Source: DAOSVX01 sp035379765
GTDB taxonomy: Bacteria > Bacillota_I > Bacilli_A > RF39 > UBA660
Assembly: GCA_035379765.1 (NCBI GenBank)
Contig: DAOSVX010000013.1
Location: 1 to 14,885, forward strand
Length of the DNA: 14,885 nucleotides
Direction of reading: 5' to 3'
In this document: in pieces, positions 6,410-14,727 of the stretch
Numbering within the stretch: the first letter of the stretch is position 1
How the letters are laid out: every line of letters begins with the position of its first letter
Translations under genes and position numbers: made by a program
Notes under the pieces: generated by a model
What the model was told of the DNA's origin: nothing
Databases searched by the model: none
Seen by the model: the letters and a program-made list of their open reading frames with translations, nothing else

Positions 6410-7223
6410 GACATTTAGGACAGTAGTAAACCGTTCGACCATTTAACTTTTGTTTTTCAATAACACTACCACATACACAGCATTTTTCTTTATCTCTTTT
6501 ATGAACTTTTAATTCTTGTTGAAACATTCCTGTAACACCTAAAGAAGAGGTATAACTTTTTATAGTTGTTCCACCCATCATAATAGCTTTAGATATTATT
6601 TCATTACTAGCTTTAACTATTCTTTCCGCTTCTTTTTTGCTGATATCTTGGCCTTTTTTAAAAGGATTTATTTTAGCAGCAAATAAAACTTCATTAGCAT
6701 ATATATTCCCTAATCCACTAATAATTGATTGATCTAGCAAAAGAGTTTTAATGGTAATACTTTTATTTTTTAATTTATTTAGTAAATAATCAGCTGTTAA
6801 ATTAGTAGAATTTGGTTCATAACCTAATTTTTTTAAACAAGGAGCATCATTTAAAGTATCCTTTTTTACTATTAACATTCTGCCAAACTTTCTTGTATCA
6901 TGATACCTTAAATCAGTGTTATCAACAAAAGTAATAATAATATGTTCATGTTTTACAATAGGATCATTATGACTCTTTAAGAAAAATTTTCCTTCCATTC
7001 TTAAATGACTTAATAAATCATAATCATTATTAAGTTCTAATATTAACCATTTTCCTTTTCTATCAATATTAATAAATTTAGCCCCTATTAAAGCTTTTTT
7101 AAATAAATCTAAATCACATTCAATAATTCTGTCATATAAAATATTAACATCTTTAATTTTTTTATTTAAAATTTGTCTTTTTAAAGTATTTCTAACTGTT
7201 TCTACTTCAGCTATTTCCGGCAT
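6402..7223 (-). CDS. mutM: Formamidopyrimidine-DNA glycosylase (Fpg/MutM)
   Basis: A bifunctional glycosylase/AP lyase that removes 8-oxoguanine and formamidopyrimidines from DNA. Positions here count the Pro after the initiator Met as 1. The catalytic P1-E2 opens the sequence PEIAEVETV, followed by K57 (RKGKWLILEL), the void-filling Met of LRMEGKF, and the helix-two-turn-helix LDQSIISGLGNIYANEVLF. At the C-terminus is a zinc finger with two CxxC pairs (CCVCGS and CPKC) enclosing the lesion-binding Arg (NGRTVYYC). All key residues are present. Start choice: a longer frame begins with GTG at 7230-7232, but Pro must directly follow the initiator Met for catalysis. The ATG at 7221-7223 has AGGAAG 8 nt upstream, which overlaps the stop of the GNAT gene. 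This gives 273 residues, the normal length. Confidence 0.95.
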   Translation of the reverse strand: MPEIAEVETVRNTLKRQILNKKIKDVNILYDRIIECDLDLFKKALIGAKFINIDRKGKWLILELNNDYDLLSHLRMEGKFFLKSHNDPIVKHEHIIITFVDNTDLRYHDTRKFGRMLIVKKDTLNDAPCLKKLGYEPNSTNLTADYLLNKLKNKSITIKTLLLDQSIISGLGNIYANEVLFAAKINPFKKGQDISKKEAERIVKASNEIISKAIMMGGTTIKSYTSSLGVTGMFQQELKVHKRDKEKCCVCGSVIEKQKLNGRTVYYCPKCQK

Positions 7224-7235
7224 TATTATCACTTC

Positions 7236-7751
7236 CTATAACTTTTGAATATAATTAGGATTCTTTTTTCTATATTCGTTTGGCCCTGCTGCTTCAAAAC
7301 CATTTTTTAAGGCAACATTTTTACTATAAAGACTACTCATTGGAATAATAGTTAGTCTAACATATTCTACATTAGTATTAGCAAAAATATATTGGCACAT
7401 TTCATTTAAAGCCGCTGTAGCATAACCTCTGTGCATTTGATCTTTACGAGTTACATAAGATACATCAGTTATGTTAGCATCAGAATAATAATCAACTCTT
7501 AAATCTACTACGGGTACTTCTTCTTCCAAAAACAAATATTCTCCAGTAGTGCCTAAAGAAGAACCACCAATTGTTTTATAAAACAACGCAAAACCAGACA
7601 GTTTTTCTTCATCTTCTACTGGTTGTTTTAATCCCATTTTAATCATTAATTTGCGAGTTTCTTCCCATTTAGGATTACTTGCCAAAATAAATTCATAAAG
7701 TTTCTTTACACTTTCTATATCTAATTTAGTAACTTTTAATAACTTGCCCAT
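7236..7751 (-). CDS. GNAT-family N-acetyltransferase
   Basis: A 171-residue protein with a GNAT fold: a predicted acetyl-CoA-dependent acyltransferase, acceptor unknown. The acetyl-CoA pyrophosphate loop is the segment RKDQMHRGYATAAL (102-115), with Q105/G109/A111 in the Q-x-x-x-G-x-A pattern. It follows a beta strand (DVSYV, 96-100). The late motif NVALKNGFEAAG (145-156) is the usual 'N..a...yeklGF' end of the fold. The N-terminal 70 residues are helical and do not point to a known subfamily. AAGGAG (7757-7762) overlaps the polA stop codon and stands 5 nt before the ATG, and the mutM Shine-Dalgarno overlaps its own stop, so it is tightly embedded in one polA-GNAT-mutM transcript. An acetyltransferase is not the usual partner of these genes. 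Confidence 0.8.
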   Translation of the reverse strand: MGKLLKVTKLDIESVKKLYEFILASNPKWEETRKLMIKMGLKQPVEDEEKLSGFALFYKTIGGSSLGTTGEYLFLEEEVPVVDLRVDYYSDANITDVSYVTRKDQMHRGYATAALNEMCQYIFANTNVEYVRLTIIPMSSLYSKNVALKNGFEAAGPNEYRKKNPNYIQKL

Positions 7752-7760
7752 ATGCTCTCC

Positions 7761-10334
7761 TTAGTTGGCTTCGTACCAATTGTCTCCTTCGTCTATTCCA
7801 ACTTTAATTGGGACACTTAATTTTATAACATTTTCCATTTTATCTTTAACTATTTTTCGAACTGTTTTTTCTTCACTTTTAATAGTATCAAATATTAATT
7901 CATCATGGACTTGTAAAAGCATTTTAGTTTGCAGTTTTTGTTTTTTAAATTCAGCCGCTATTTCGACCATGGCTTTTTTAATAATATCGGCACTAGTACC
8001 TTGAATAGGTGTATTTAAAGCTATTCTTTCTCCCGCATTACGAATCATATAAATTGGACTATTTAATTCTTCAATCATTCTTTTACGATTAAATAAAGTT
8101 GTTACATAACCATCTTTATAAGCCTGTTTAATAATATTATCCATATACTTTTTAACACCGGGATAAAATTCATAATACTTTTCAATAAATTTTTTAGCAT
8201 CTTTAGCACTTATATCTAAGTTTTCGCCTAATCCAAAACCACTTATACCATAAACTATTCCGAATATAACTGCTTTAGCACTTTTACGCATACTCTTGGT
8301 AACGGCATTTTCATTAACTTCAAATATATCACTAGCTACTTTAGTATGAATATCATCTCCATTATTAAATGCTTCTATAAGACCATTATCTTTTGATATG
8401 TGAGCTAAGATACGCAATTCTATTTGGGAATAATCAGCACATAAGAATATGGAATTAGGACTAGGCAAAAAAGCTTTTCTAATCTTTCTGCCTTCTTCTT
8501 CTCTTACCGGAATATTTTGAATATTGGGTTCTACTGAAGATAATCTTCCTGTTCTAGTTAAATTTTGTTTAAAAATAGTATGAATTTTATTATCTTTATC
8601 AATATATTTACAAAGGCCTTCTAAATAAGTAGAATTTAATTTATCTAGATTACGATACTCTAGCACTTTGGAAATAATAGGATGAACATCATTTAATTTA
8701 TGTAATACTTTAATATCGGTTTTATAACCTCTTTTAGTTTTTTTACCACCTGGTAATCCTAACTTACCAAACAAAATATTTCCTAATTGCATTGGACTAG
8801 AAATATTAAATTCTTCTCCAGCTAGATCATAGATATCTTTAGATATCATTTCTAATTTTATTTTAGTAGTACTTTGCATATCTTCCAAGACTTTTTTATC
8901 TACATGAATACCATTATATTCCATGTCTGTCAAAACATTTATTAAAGGCATTTCAATATCATTAAACAATTCATCCATATTTTCTTTTTTTATTTCTGCT
9001 AAATACTTATCTTTACTTTCATATATATATTTAGCTTTTAAAATACTATCATTTTTTATCTTGTCTAAATCTTGATATTTATCTTTACTTAATTCTTTTA
9101 AAGTACTAATATTTATCCCTTTTTTATTTATTATATAAGCTATATCATCACTATTAGAATGGTTTAACAAATAAGTAGCAATCATTAGATCATAATTAAC
9201 ATTGAGTATCTCCAAGTTTTCTTCTTGCATTTTATATAAAGTCTTTTTTAAATCAAAAGTATATTTTTCTAAACCTTGATATTTTAAAAAGAAGTCTTTA
9301 ATTATCTTTTTATCTAAATAATAACTACTTTTTCCATCATAAAGACTCATACCAAGAATGTTAGCATGATGATAATTTTCCTTATCTAAATCCAAAAAGA
9401 AAGAAAAACTAGAATTAATATTTAAATCTGGTAAATCAGTTATATAAGTATAATTGCTAGACTCAGATGTTTTAGTTTTTAAATTTTTTAAAAAAGAATA
9501 AAATTCTAAGTCTTCAAAAATAATTTTTAATTCTTTATTATCAGGTCCGCCATACTTTAAATCGGCCAATTTTATATCAAGTGGAACTTCTTTATAAATA
9601 GTTGCTAGTTCTTTACTAAAGAAAGCTTTTTCTTGATCATTTATTAATTTAGTTTTTAAAGCGCCTTTAATATTATCAATATTTTGGTATACTCCTTCAA
9701 CTGTTTTATATTCTTGAAGTAATTTTAAAGCCGTTTTATCACCTACTCCTTTAACACCAGGTATATTATCAGATGAGTCACCTGACAATGCTTTTAAATC
9801 AATTATATTAATTGGAGCTATCCCAAAATCTTTTTTAAAAGTTTCTTCGTTATACCTAATAAAACCTTTAGTTTTTAATAATTTAACATCAGTTTCATAA
9901 TTTATTAATTGTAATAAATCTTTATCGGAAGATATGATAGTTGAATCAAAATCTTGATCTTTTAAACACATTTCTACTAAAGTCCCAATAATATCATCAG
10001 CTTCATACATTTCTTTTTCTAAATAAGTTATTCCCATCGCTTTAAGTATTTTTTTAGCTACGGGCATTTGTTTTAACAAATCTTCATCTATTTCTTTACG
10101 ACCCGCTTTATAAGCTGAATATTTTTCATGGCGAAAGTTCTTACCAATATCAAAAGCTACTGCCATATAATTAGGTTTTTCTTCCGTTATTATTTTATTA
10201 ATCATTGAGGTAAAACCATACAAAGCATTAGTAGGAAATTTTTTAGAATTTCTTAAAATACTCCCCGAATATAAAGTGGCATAATAACTTCTATACATAA
10301 GATTATTGCCATCTACTAATATCAGCTTTTTCAT
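7761..10334 (-). CDS. polA: DNA polymerase I
   Basis: Removes RNA primers and fills gaps during lagging-strand maturation and excision repair. The 857 residues are standard. The 5' nuclease domain (1-about 285) has D8, D62, E111/D113/D114 (EADDIIGT), D137/D139 (SSDKDLLQL) and D186/D189 (SGDSSDNIPGVKGVG), all intact. The middle 3'-5' exonuclease-like domain (about 300-450) is degenerate: exo I reads LDLD instead of DTET, and exo II looks like FDLKK, with the Asp lost as in the Bacillus enzymes. Proofreading is therefore probably absent. The polymerase domain shows motif A LCADYSQIEL (D634), motif B R683/K687/F691/Y695 and motif C VHDE (D811, E812). Phe at 691 predicts discrimination against dideoxynucleotides. 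AGGTGA stands 4 nt before the ATG. Confidence 0.97.
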   Translation of the reverse strand: MKKLILVDGNNLMYRSYYATLYSGSILRNSKKFPTNALYGFTSMINKIITEEKPNYMAVAFDIGKNFRHEKYSAYKAGRKEIDEDLLKQMPVAKKILKAMGITYLEKEMYEADDIIGTLVEMCLKDQDFDSTIISSDKDLLQLINYETDVKLLKTKGFIRYNEETFKKDFGIAPINIIDLKALSGDSSDNIPGVKGVGDKTALKLLQEYKTVEGVYQNIDNIKGALKTKLINDQEKAFFSKELATIYKEVPLDIKLADLKYGGPDNKELKIIFEDLEFYSFLKNLKTKTSESSNYTYITDLPDLNINSSFSFFLDLDKENYHHANILGMSLYDGKSSYYLDKKIIKDFFLKYQGLEKYTFDLKKTLYKMQEENLEILNVNYDLMIATYLLNHSNSDDIAYIINKKGINISTLKELSKDKYQDLDKIKNDSILKAKYIYESKDKYLAEIKKENMDELFNDIEMPLINVLTDMEYNGIHVDKKVLEDMQSTTKIKLEMISKDIYDLAGEEFNISSPMQLGNILFGKLGLPGGKKTKRGYKTDIKVLHKLNDVHPIISKVLEYRNLDKLNSTYLEGLCKYIDKDNKIHTIFKQNLTRTGRLSSVEPNIQNIPVREEEGRKIRKAFLPSPNSIFLCADYSQIELRILAHISKDNGLIEAFNNGDDIHTKVASDIFEVNENAVTKSMRKSAKAVIFGIVYGISGFGLGENLDISAKDAKKFIEKYYEFYPGVKKYMDNIIKQAYKDGYVTTLFNRKRMIEELNSPIYMIRNAGERIALNTPIQGTSADIIKKAMVEIAAEFKKQKLQTKMLLQVHDELIFDTIKSEEKTVRKIVKDKMENVIKLSVPIKVGIDEGDNWYEAN

Positions 10335-10353
10335 ACCATCACCTCTAGTAAAT

Positions 10354-10362
10354 ATTATACCA
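10354..10362 (-). promoter_or_regulatory. Extended -10 promoter for polA
   Basis: The minus strand reads TGG-TATAAT, an extended -10 element (TGn-TATAAT; hexamer at 10354-10359) directly behind the T tract of the polC terminator. The -35 region at 17 nt (ATTCTA) is poor, which is common with extended -10 sites. Expected start is near 10347, giving a short leader of about 13 nt that contains only the Shine-Dalgarno site. Confidence 0.7.
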
Positions 10363-10363
10363 T

Positions 10364-10388
10364 AAAAAAAGAGCTTTAGAATAAGCTC
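10364..10388 (-). terminator. Intrinsic terminator at the end of polC
   Basis: On the minus strand GAGCTT (10383-10388) pairs with AAGCTC (10371-10376) around a 6-nt loop, followed by seven T (10364-10370). The stem is only 6 bp, so some read-through into polA is likely. The last codons and stop of polC form the stem and loop. Confidence 0.7.
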
Positions 10389-13300
10389 AACTGACTTGAT
10401 TCAGGAAGGCCTTCTAAAACTCCTAGACTTCTTAATTTATCAGTAGTAGTTTTACTAATATGACATCTTTGTTGAAAGTCTTCTACACTAGTAAATTCTT
10501 TTTCATTTCTTTCTTCGATTATTTTAGAAGCAACTGTATCACCTAATCCTTCTAAAGCTCGAAAAGGAATATATAAACTCTTTTGATCTTCACTAATAAC
10601 AAAATTAGAACCATCTGACATGGTTAAATTAATATTTTTAAAACTTAAGCCTCTTTCACACATTTCTAATGCTACTTTTAAAACATCAGCCGTATCTTTT
10701 TCTTTATTAGTAGCATCATAGCCTTTTAAAGTAATCTCGGTAATTTTTCTTCTAATAGTATTACTGCCTCCAACCATAGCAGAAACATCAAAATCGTTAC
10801 AACGCTTTGAAAAATAAGCCGCATAATAATATATTGGATGATATACTTTAAACCAAGCTACTCGGTAAGCCATCATAACATATGCTGTAGCATGAGCTTT
10901 AGGGAATAAATATTGAATTTTCTTAGTAGAAGCTATATACCAATCAGGTACCTTGCTTTCTTTCATTTGTCCAGAAATTTTCTCCCATTTTTCCGGAAAT
11001 TTTATTTGGTTTTTATTGCCTAAGTTCTTTCTAACAAATTCCGTAATTTGGAAAGCATCAAAACCAGGTATACCATAACCAATTAAATCCGATATTAAAT
11101 CTTCTCGACATCCTAATACTTTATCAAAAGTAGCTGTTTTATTCATTATTAATTCTCTAATATTTCCATTCCAAACATTAGTACCATGAGCTAAACCAGA
11201 TATTTTAACTAAATCAGAAAAACATTTAGGTTTGGTTTCTTCTAACATACGAATAGCAAAATTAGTGCCAAATTCTGGTATTCCTAAAGATCCTGTAACA
11301 GCATTAATTTGTTCTTTAGTTACCCCAAGTACTTTAGGAGAATTAAAGATAGATAATACTTTAGGATCATCAAAAGGAATAGAAGTTATTTTAATTCCCG
11401 ATAAATCTTCTAAGGCTTTTAACATGGTGGGATCATCATGACCTAAAATATCTAGTTTTAAAACATTATCATGAATAGCGTGGAAATCAAAATGAGTTGT
11501 ATACCAAGATGATTTATCGTCATCAGCAGGATATTGATATGGAGTAAAGTCAAAGACATCCATATAACGAGGAATAACAATAATACCACCTGGATGTTGA
11601 CCAGTAGTTCTTTTAATACCAGTTATTCCTTTAGCTAATCTTTCTATTTCCATACTACGCATAATAATATTATTATCTTCACAGTATCCTTTTACAAAAC
11701 CATAAGCAGTTTTATCAGCTACTGTACCAATTGTTCCAGCTCTAAAAACATTTTCTTCGCCAAATAATACTTTAGTATAATCATGAGCTTGAGATTGATT
11801 TTCCGAAGAAAAGTTCAAATCAATATCAGGGACCTTTTCGGCATTCCAACCTAAGAAGGATGAAAATGGTATATCTTGACCTTCTTTTTGCATTGGAATA
11901 TGACAATCTGGACATTTAAAATCTGGTAAATCATACCCACTTTTATAGTTTAAAGAAAAAGCTTTTCCATCTTTTTCAAAGATCGATTTATGACATTTTG
12001 GACATAAATAATGAGGTGGCAAAGGATTTACTTCGGTAATATCCATCATCGTAGCTACTAAACTAGATCCTACTGAGCCACGAGATCCAACAAAATAGCC
12101 ATCATCGTTACTTTTTTTAACTAGTTTTTCCGCAATTAAATATAAAACCGAATAACCATTACTAATAATTCCATTTAATTCTTTTTCTAGACGTTCTTCA
12201 ATTAATTCTGGCAATTTTTCACCATACATTTTATGAGCTTTTTTATAAACCATATCTCTGGTTATACTATCAGAATTTTCCATAACTGGTGTATATAATT
12301 TGTCTTTAATAATTTGTAATTCTTCAAATAAAGAAGCAATATCATTAGGATTTTTAACAACTATTTCTTCTATTAAATCTTCGTCTTCTAAAAAAGTAAA
12401 TTCGTTTTTCATTTCCTTAGTATTCATAAAATACATATCGGGGACTATGGTTTTATCTCTTCTAAATAAAGGATGAAATCCAACAGTTGGTATTTTTTGA
12501 TTAACAATAATCTTACGATAAATAGTATCTTCTTTATTTAATTGATGAACATCTCCAGTAGCACATACTTTTTTACCAATTGATTTAGCAACTTCAATAA
12601 TCTTTTTAATATTATTAAGCAAATCTTCTTTAGAAGTAAATTCACCTCGTTCGATTAAATATTCACAAATACTAGGAGGATTTACTTCAATAAAATCATA
12701 AAATAACATAGTCTCTCTTAGTTCATCATCAGTTTTACTTTTAGCAGCATTAAATACTTCTCCATTAACACAACCACTACCTAAAATAAGCCCTTCTTTA
12801 TTTTTTATAATTTCACTTTTAGGTATTCTAGGAACTTTATATATGTATTTAGTATTAGCCAAACTAACTATTCTAAAAAGATTCTTTAACCCTACTGAAT
12901 TTTGGGCATAAATAGTCATATGATAAGGACGATTAAATTTAAGTAAGGTATTTAAATCAATACTATCTACTAGTTTATTAACTGTGTCTATTTCTCTAGT
13001 TAAAAATAGTTTAATCATTTTATGAAAGACTTTGGCAGTAGCTTCAGCATCATAATCAGCACGGTGATGGGAACCTTCATCAAATTCTATATTATACCTT
13101 TTAGTAAGAACTGATAAATTATGTTTATACTCATCAGGATCAATCATTCTACTTAATTCTAGAGTATCTATTACAGTATTAGCAAATTTAGGTAACTTAT
13201 ATCTACTGCAACCTATTTCTAAAAAAGATATATCAAACTTAGCATTATGAGCTACCATTGGTAAATCTTTGACCCATTTTAAAAATTCTTTTAAAACCTC

Positions 13301-14671
13301 TTCTTCATTTCTTTTACCTTTTAACATTTTATCAGTGATACCTGTTATTTCTGTTATTTTAGGTGGCAATTTTCTTTTCGGATCAATAAGTTCATCAAAA
13401 CGATCAATTATCTCCCCATTTTTTATTTTAACTGCGCCTATTTCAATCATTTGATCTCCACTAGCAGCATTAAAACCAGTTGTTTCAGTATCAAAAACAA
13501 CATAAGTTTGATCTTTAAAATTATAATCTTTTAAATTATGGACAACGGATACATCATCATCTATAACGTTCATTTCGACACCATAGATAATTTTTATGCC
13601 TTCTCTTTCTTTATAAGCTTCAGGATAACTTTGCAAGCCATTATGATCAGTTATAGCAATTGCAGTATGTCCAAAAGCTTTAGCTTGTTTAATTAAAGCT
13701 TTAACGCTTACCACTGAATCCATTTGACTCATAAAAGTATGAGTATGTAATTCTACTCTTTTATCTAAGGCTTCATCAACTCTTTTTGCTCTTTTAGAAG
13801 GAATATTTTCCATATTACGAATATTTAATACTAAATCTTTGGCATAGGTATCAAACTCTACATAGCCTTCTATTTTATACCAATTATTCTCGCTTATTTT
13901 AGTAAATATATCTTTAGAATTTTCTAAAGCTTTACCAAAAAACTTTATTTTGGCAAGCAAACTATCAGTATCATCACTTATTTTTAAATTTATTAAATGA
14001 ACCTTATCTCTGGTAACATAATCTATACCAAAAACATAGGCTTCTACAACCACATCTTTTATTTCATTAATTATATTATTTAAAGATATATTATTTTCGT
14101 TTTTAATAGCATTACCATAAACAATATTAGATTCTGGTTCTTTATTTTTAGTTACTACTACTTTTACTTCCGTTTTTCTTTCATTTAAATTTACTTTGTT
14201 TTCTAAAACTTTTGTTTTTAAAGAAAAATCTTTATAGCCATATTGTTCTAATAATTTAATTAAATTTTCTTTTTCTTCTTTTAAGAGTTTTTCTTCTATT
14301 TTTGACTCAACTTCAATTGTTATTTCTTTATCATTTATGGTTATATTATTGTCAAGTATTCCTGATAATGAAGGCCTTTTTTTAACTAGTTTTTTTAAGA
14401 TAAATTTAAAAGTTTTAATTACTAAATCTTTGTTTACATTATTTATTGTTATGTTTACATTTACTTTATTTTGACCATTTATTCCTTTAGTGCATTTCTT
14501 TAATAGTTTGCTTATAACACTAGGGTTTAAATGGTTTTCTGATACTAAAAAAACTGAAAAAGATTTATTTTTCTTTTTTACTATTACTTTAGCTATTTTT
14601 ACTTCTTTAAAGTCTTCATTTTTGTCGACAAAAGAAATACTCCTAAAAAATCTTTTTAGTTCATCACTCAT
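10376..14671 (-). CDS. polC: DNA polymerase III PolC (replicative polymerase with proofreading)
   Basis: The main chromosomal replicase of low-GC Firmicutes, 1431 residues (normal). Order: N-terminal domains (1-about 200); OB fold (about 205-290); PHP part 1 with VELHTHTFMSQMDS (306-319) and ITDHNG (340-345); an inserted DEDDh exonuclease (about 389-555) with D394/E396, D480, H536 and D541; PHP part 2 with GDVHQL (706-711); then palm, fingers and HhH region. A zinc site is formed by C890/C893 and C920/C923. Polymerase acids are D949 and D951 (PDIDLNFS) and D1074 (KLDILGHDD), with the same spacing as D973/D975/D1098 of the Geobacillus enzyme. The extreme C-terminus is QLSLF, the sliding-clamp-binding motif. 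GGGAG stands 7 nt before the ATG. The gene appears complete and active and lies right behind a probable dnaE. Confidence 0.98.
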   Translation of the reverse strand: MSDELKRFFRSISFVDKNEDFKEVKIAKVIVKKKNKSFSVFLVSENHLNPSVISKLLKKCTKGINGQNKVNVNITINNVNKDLVIKTFKFILKKLVKKRPSLSGILDNNITINDKEITIEVESKIEEKLLKEEKENLIKLLEQYGYKDFSLKTKVLENKVNLNERKTEVKVVVTKNKEPESNIVYGNAIKNENNISLNNIINEIKDVVVEAYVFGIDYVTRDKVHLINLKISDDTDSLLAKIKFFGKALENSKDIFTKISENNWYKIEGYVEFDTYAKDLVLNIRNMENIPSKRAKRVDEALDKRVELHTHTFMSQMDSVVSVKALIKQAKAFGHTAIAITDHNGLQSYPEAYKEREGIKIIYGVEMNVIDDDVSVVHNLKDYNFKDQTYVVFDTETTGFNAASGDQMIEIGAVKIKNGEIIDRFDELIDPKRKLPPKITEITGITDKMLKGKRNEEEVLKEFLKWVKDLPMVAHNAKFDISFLEIGCSRYKLPKFANTVIDTLELSRMIDPDEYKHNLSVLTKRYNIEFDEGSHHRADYDAEATAKVFHKMIKLFLTREIDTVNKLVDSIDLNTLLKFNRPYHMTIYAQNSVGLKNLFRIVSLANTKYIYKVPRIPKSEIIKNKEGLILGSGCVNGEVFNAAKSKTDDELRETMLFYDFIEVNPPSICEYLIERGEFTSKEDLLNNIKKIIEVAKSIGKKVCATGDVHQLNKEDTIYRKIIVNQKIPTVGFHPLFRRDKTIVPDMYFMNTKEMKNEFTFLEDEDLIEEIVVKNPNDIASLFEELQIIKDKLYTPVMENSDSITRDMVYKKAHKMYGEKLPELIEERLEKELNGIISNGYSVLYLIAEKLVKKSNDDGYFVGSRGSVGSSLVATMMDITEVNPLPPHYLCPKCHKSIFEKDGKAFSLNYKSGYDLPDFKCPDCHIPMQKEGQDIPFSSFLGWNAEKVPDIDLNFSSENQSQAHDYTKVLFGEENVFRAGTIGTVADKTAYGFVKGYCEDNNIIMRSMEIERLAKGITGIKRTTGQHPGGIIVIPRYMDVFDFTPYQYPADDDKSSWYTTHFDFHAIHDNVLKLDILGHDDPTMLKALEDLSGIKITSIPFDDPKVLSIFNSPKVLGVTKEQINAVTGSLGIPEFGTNFAIRMLEETKPKCFSDLVKISGLAHGTNVWNGNIRELIMNKTATFDKVLGCREDLISDLIGYGIPGFDAFQITEFVRKNLGNKNQIKFPEKWEKISGQMKESKVPDWYIASTKKIQYLFPKAHATAYVMMAYRVAWFKVYHPIYYYAAYFSKRCNDFDVSAMVGGSNTIRRKITEITLKGYDATNKEKDTADVLKVALEMCERGLSFKNINLTMSDGSNFVISEDQKSLYIPFRALEGLGDTVASKIIEERNEKEFTSVEDFQQRCHISKTTTDKLRSLGVLEGLPESSQLSLF

Positions 14672-14702
14672 AACATTACTCCCACTATTTTTTATATCAT
14701 CA

Positions 14703-14719
14703 GTTATAAATATTATAAC
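14703..14719. repeat. Perfect inverted repeat over the polC -10 box
   Basis: GTTATAA (14703-14709) and TTATAAC (14713-14719) form a perfect 7-3-7 dyad. It covers the TATAAT -10 box of the putative polC promoter and the expected start site. It may be an operator or simply AT-rich chance; as an RNA hairpin it would be weak. Confidence 0.5.
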
Positions 14720-14720
14720 A
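14712..14720 (-). promoter_or_regulatory. Possible extended -10 promoter for polC
   Basis: On the minus strand TGT-TATAAT (hexamer 14712-14717) lies in the 56-nt gap before polC, giving a start near 14705 and a leader of about 34 nt. The -35 region is poor (TTGTTA at 21 nt is too far). polC may instead be co-transcribed with the gene upstream. Confidence 0.5.
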
Positions 14721-14727
14721 CGATTTA

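Noticed and set aside
7224..7232. GTG start adding three residues to MutM
   Set aside because: The catalytic proline must directly follow the initiator Met, and the GTG overlaps the Shine-Dalgarno used by the ATG at 7221-7223.
7765..8004. Plus-strand open frame inside polA
   Set aside because: It lies opposite the conserved polymerase motif C region and is a shadow of the coding strand.
11232..11441. Plus-strand open frame inside polC
   Set aside because: Antisense shadow of the polymerase domain with no supporting signal.
13269..13454. Plus-strand open frame inside polC
   Set aside because: Antisense shadow of the exonuclease domain with no supporting signal.
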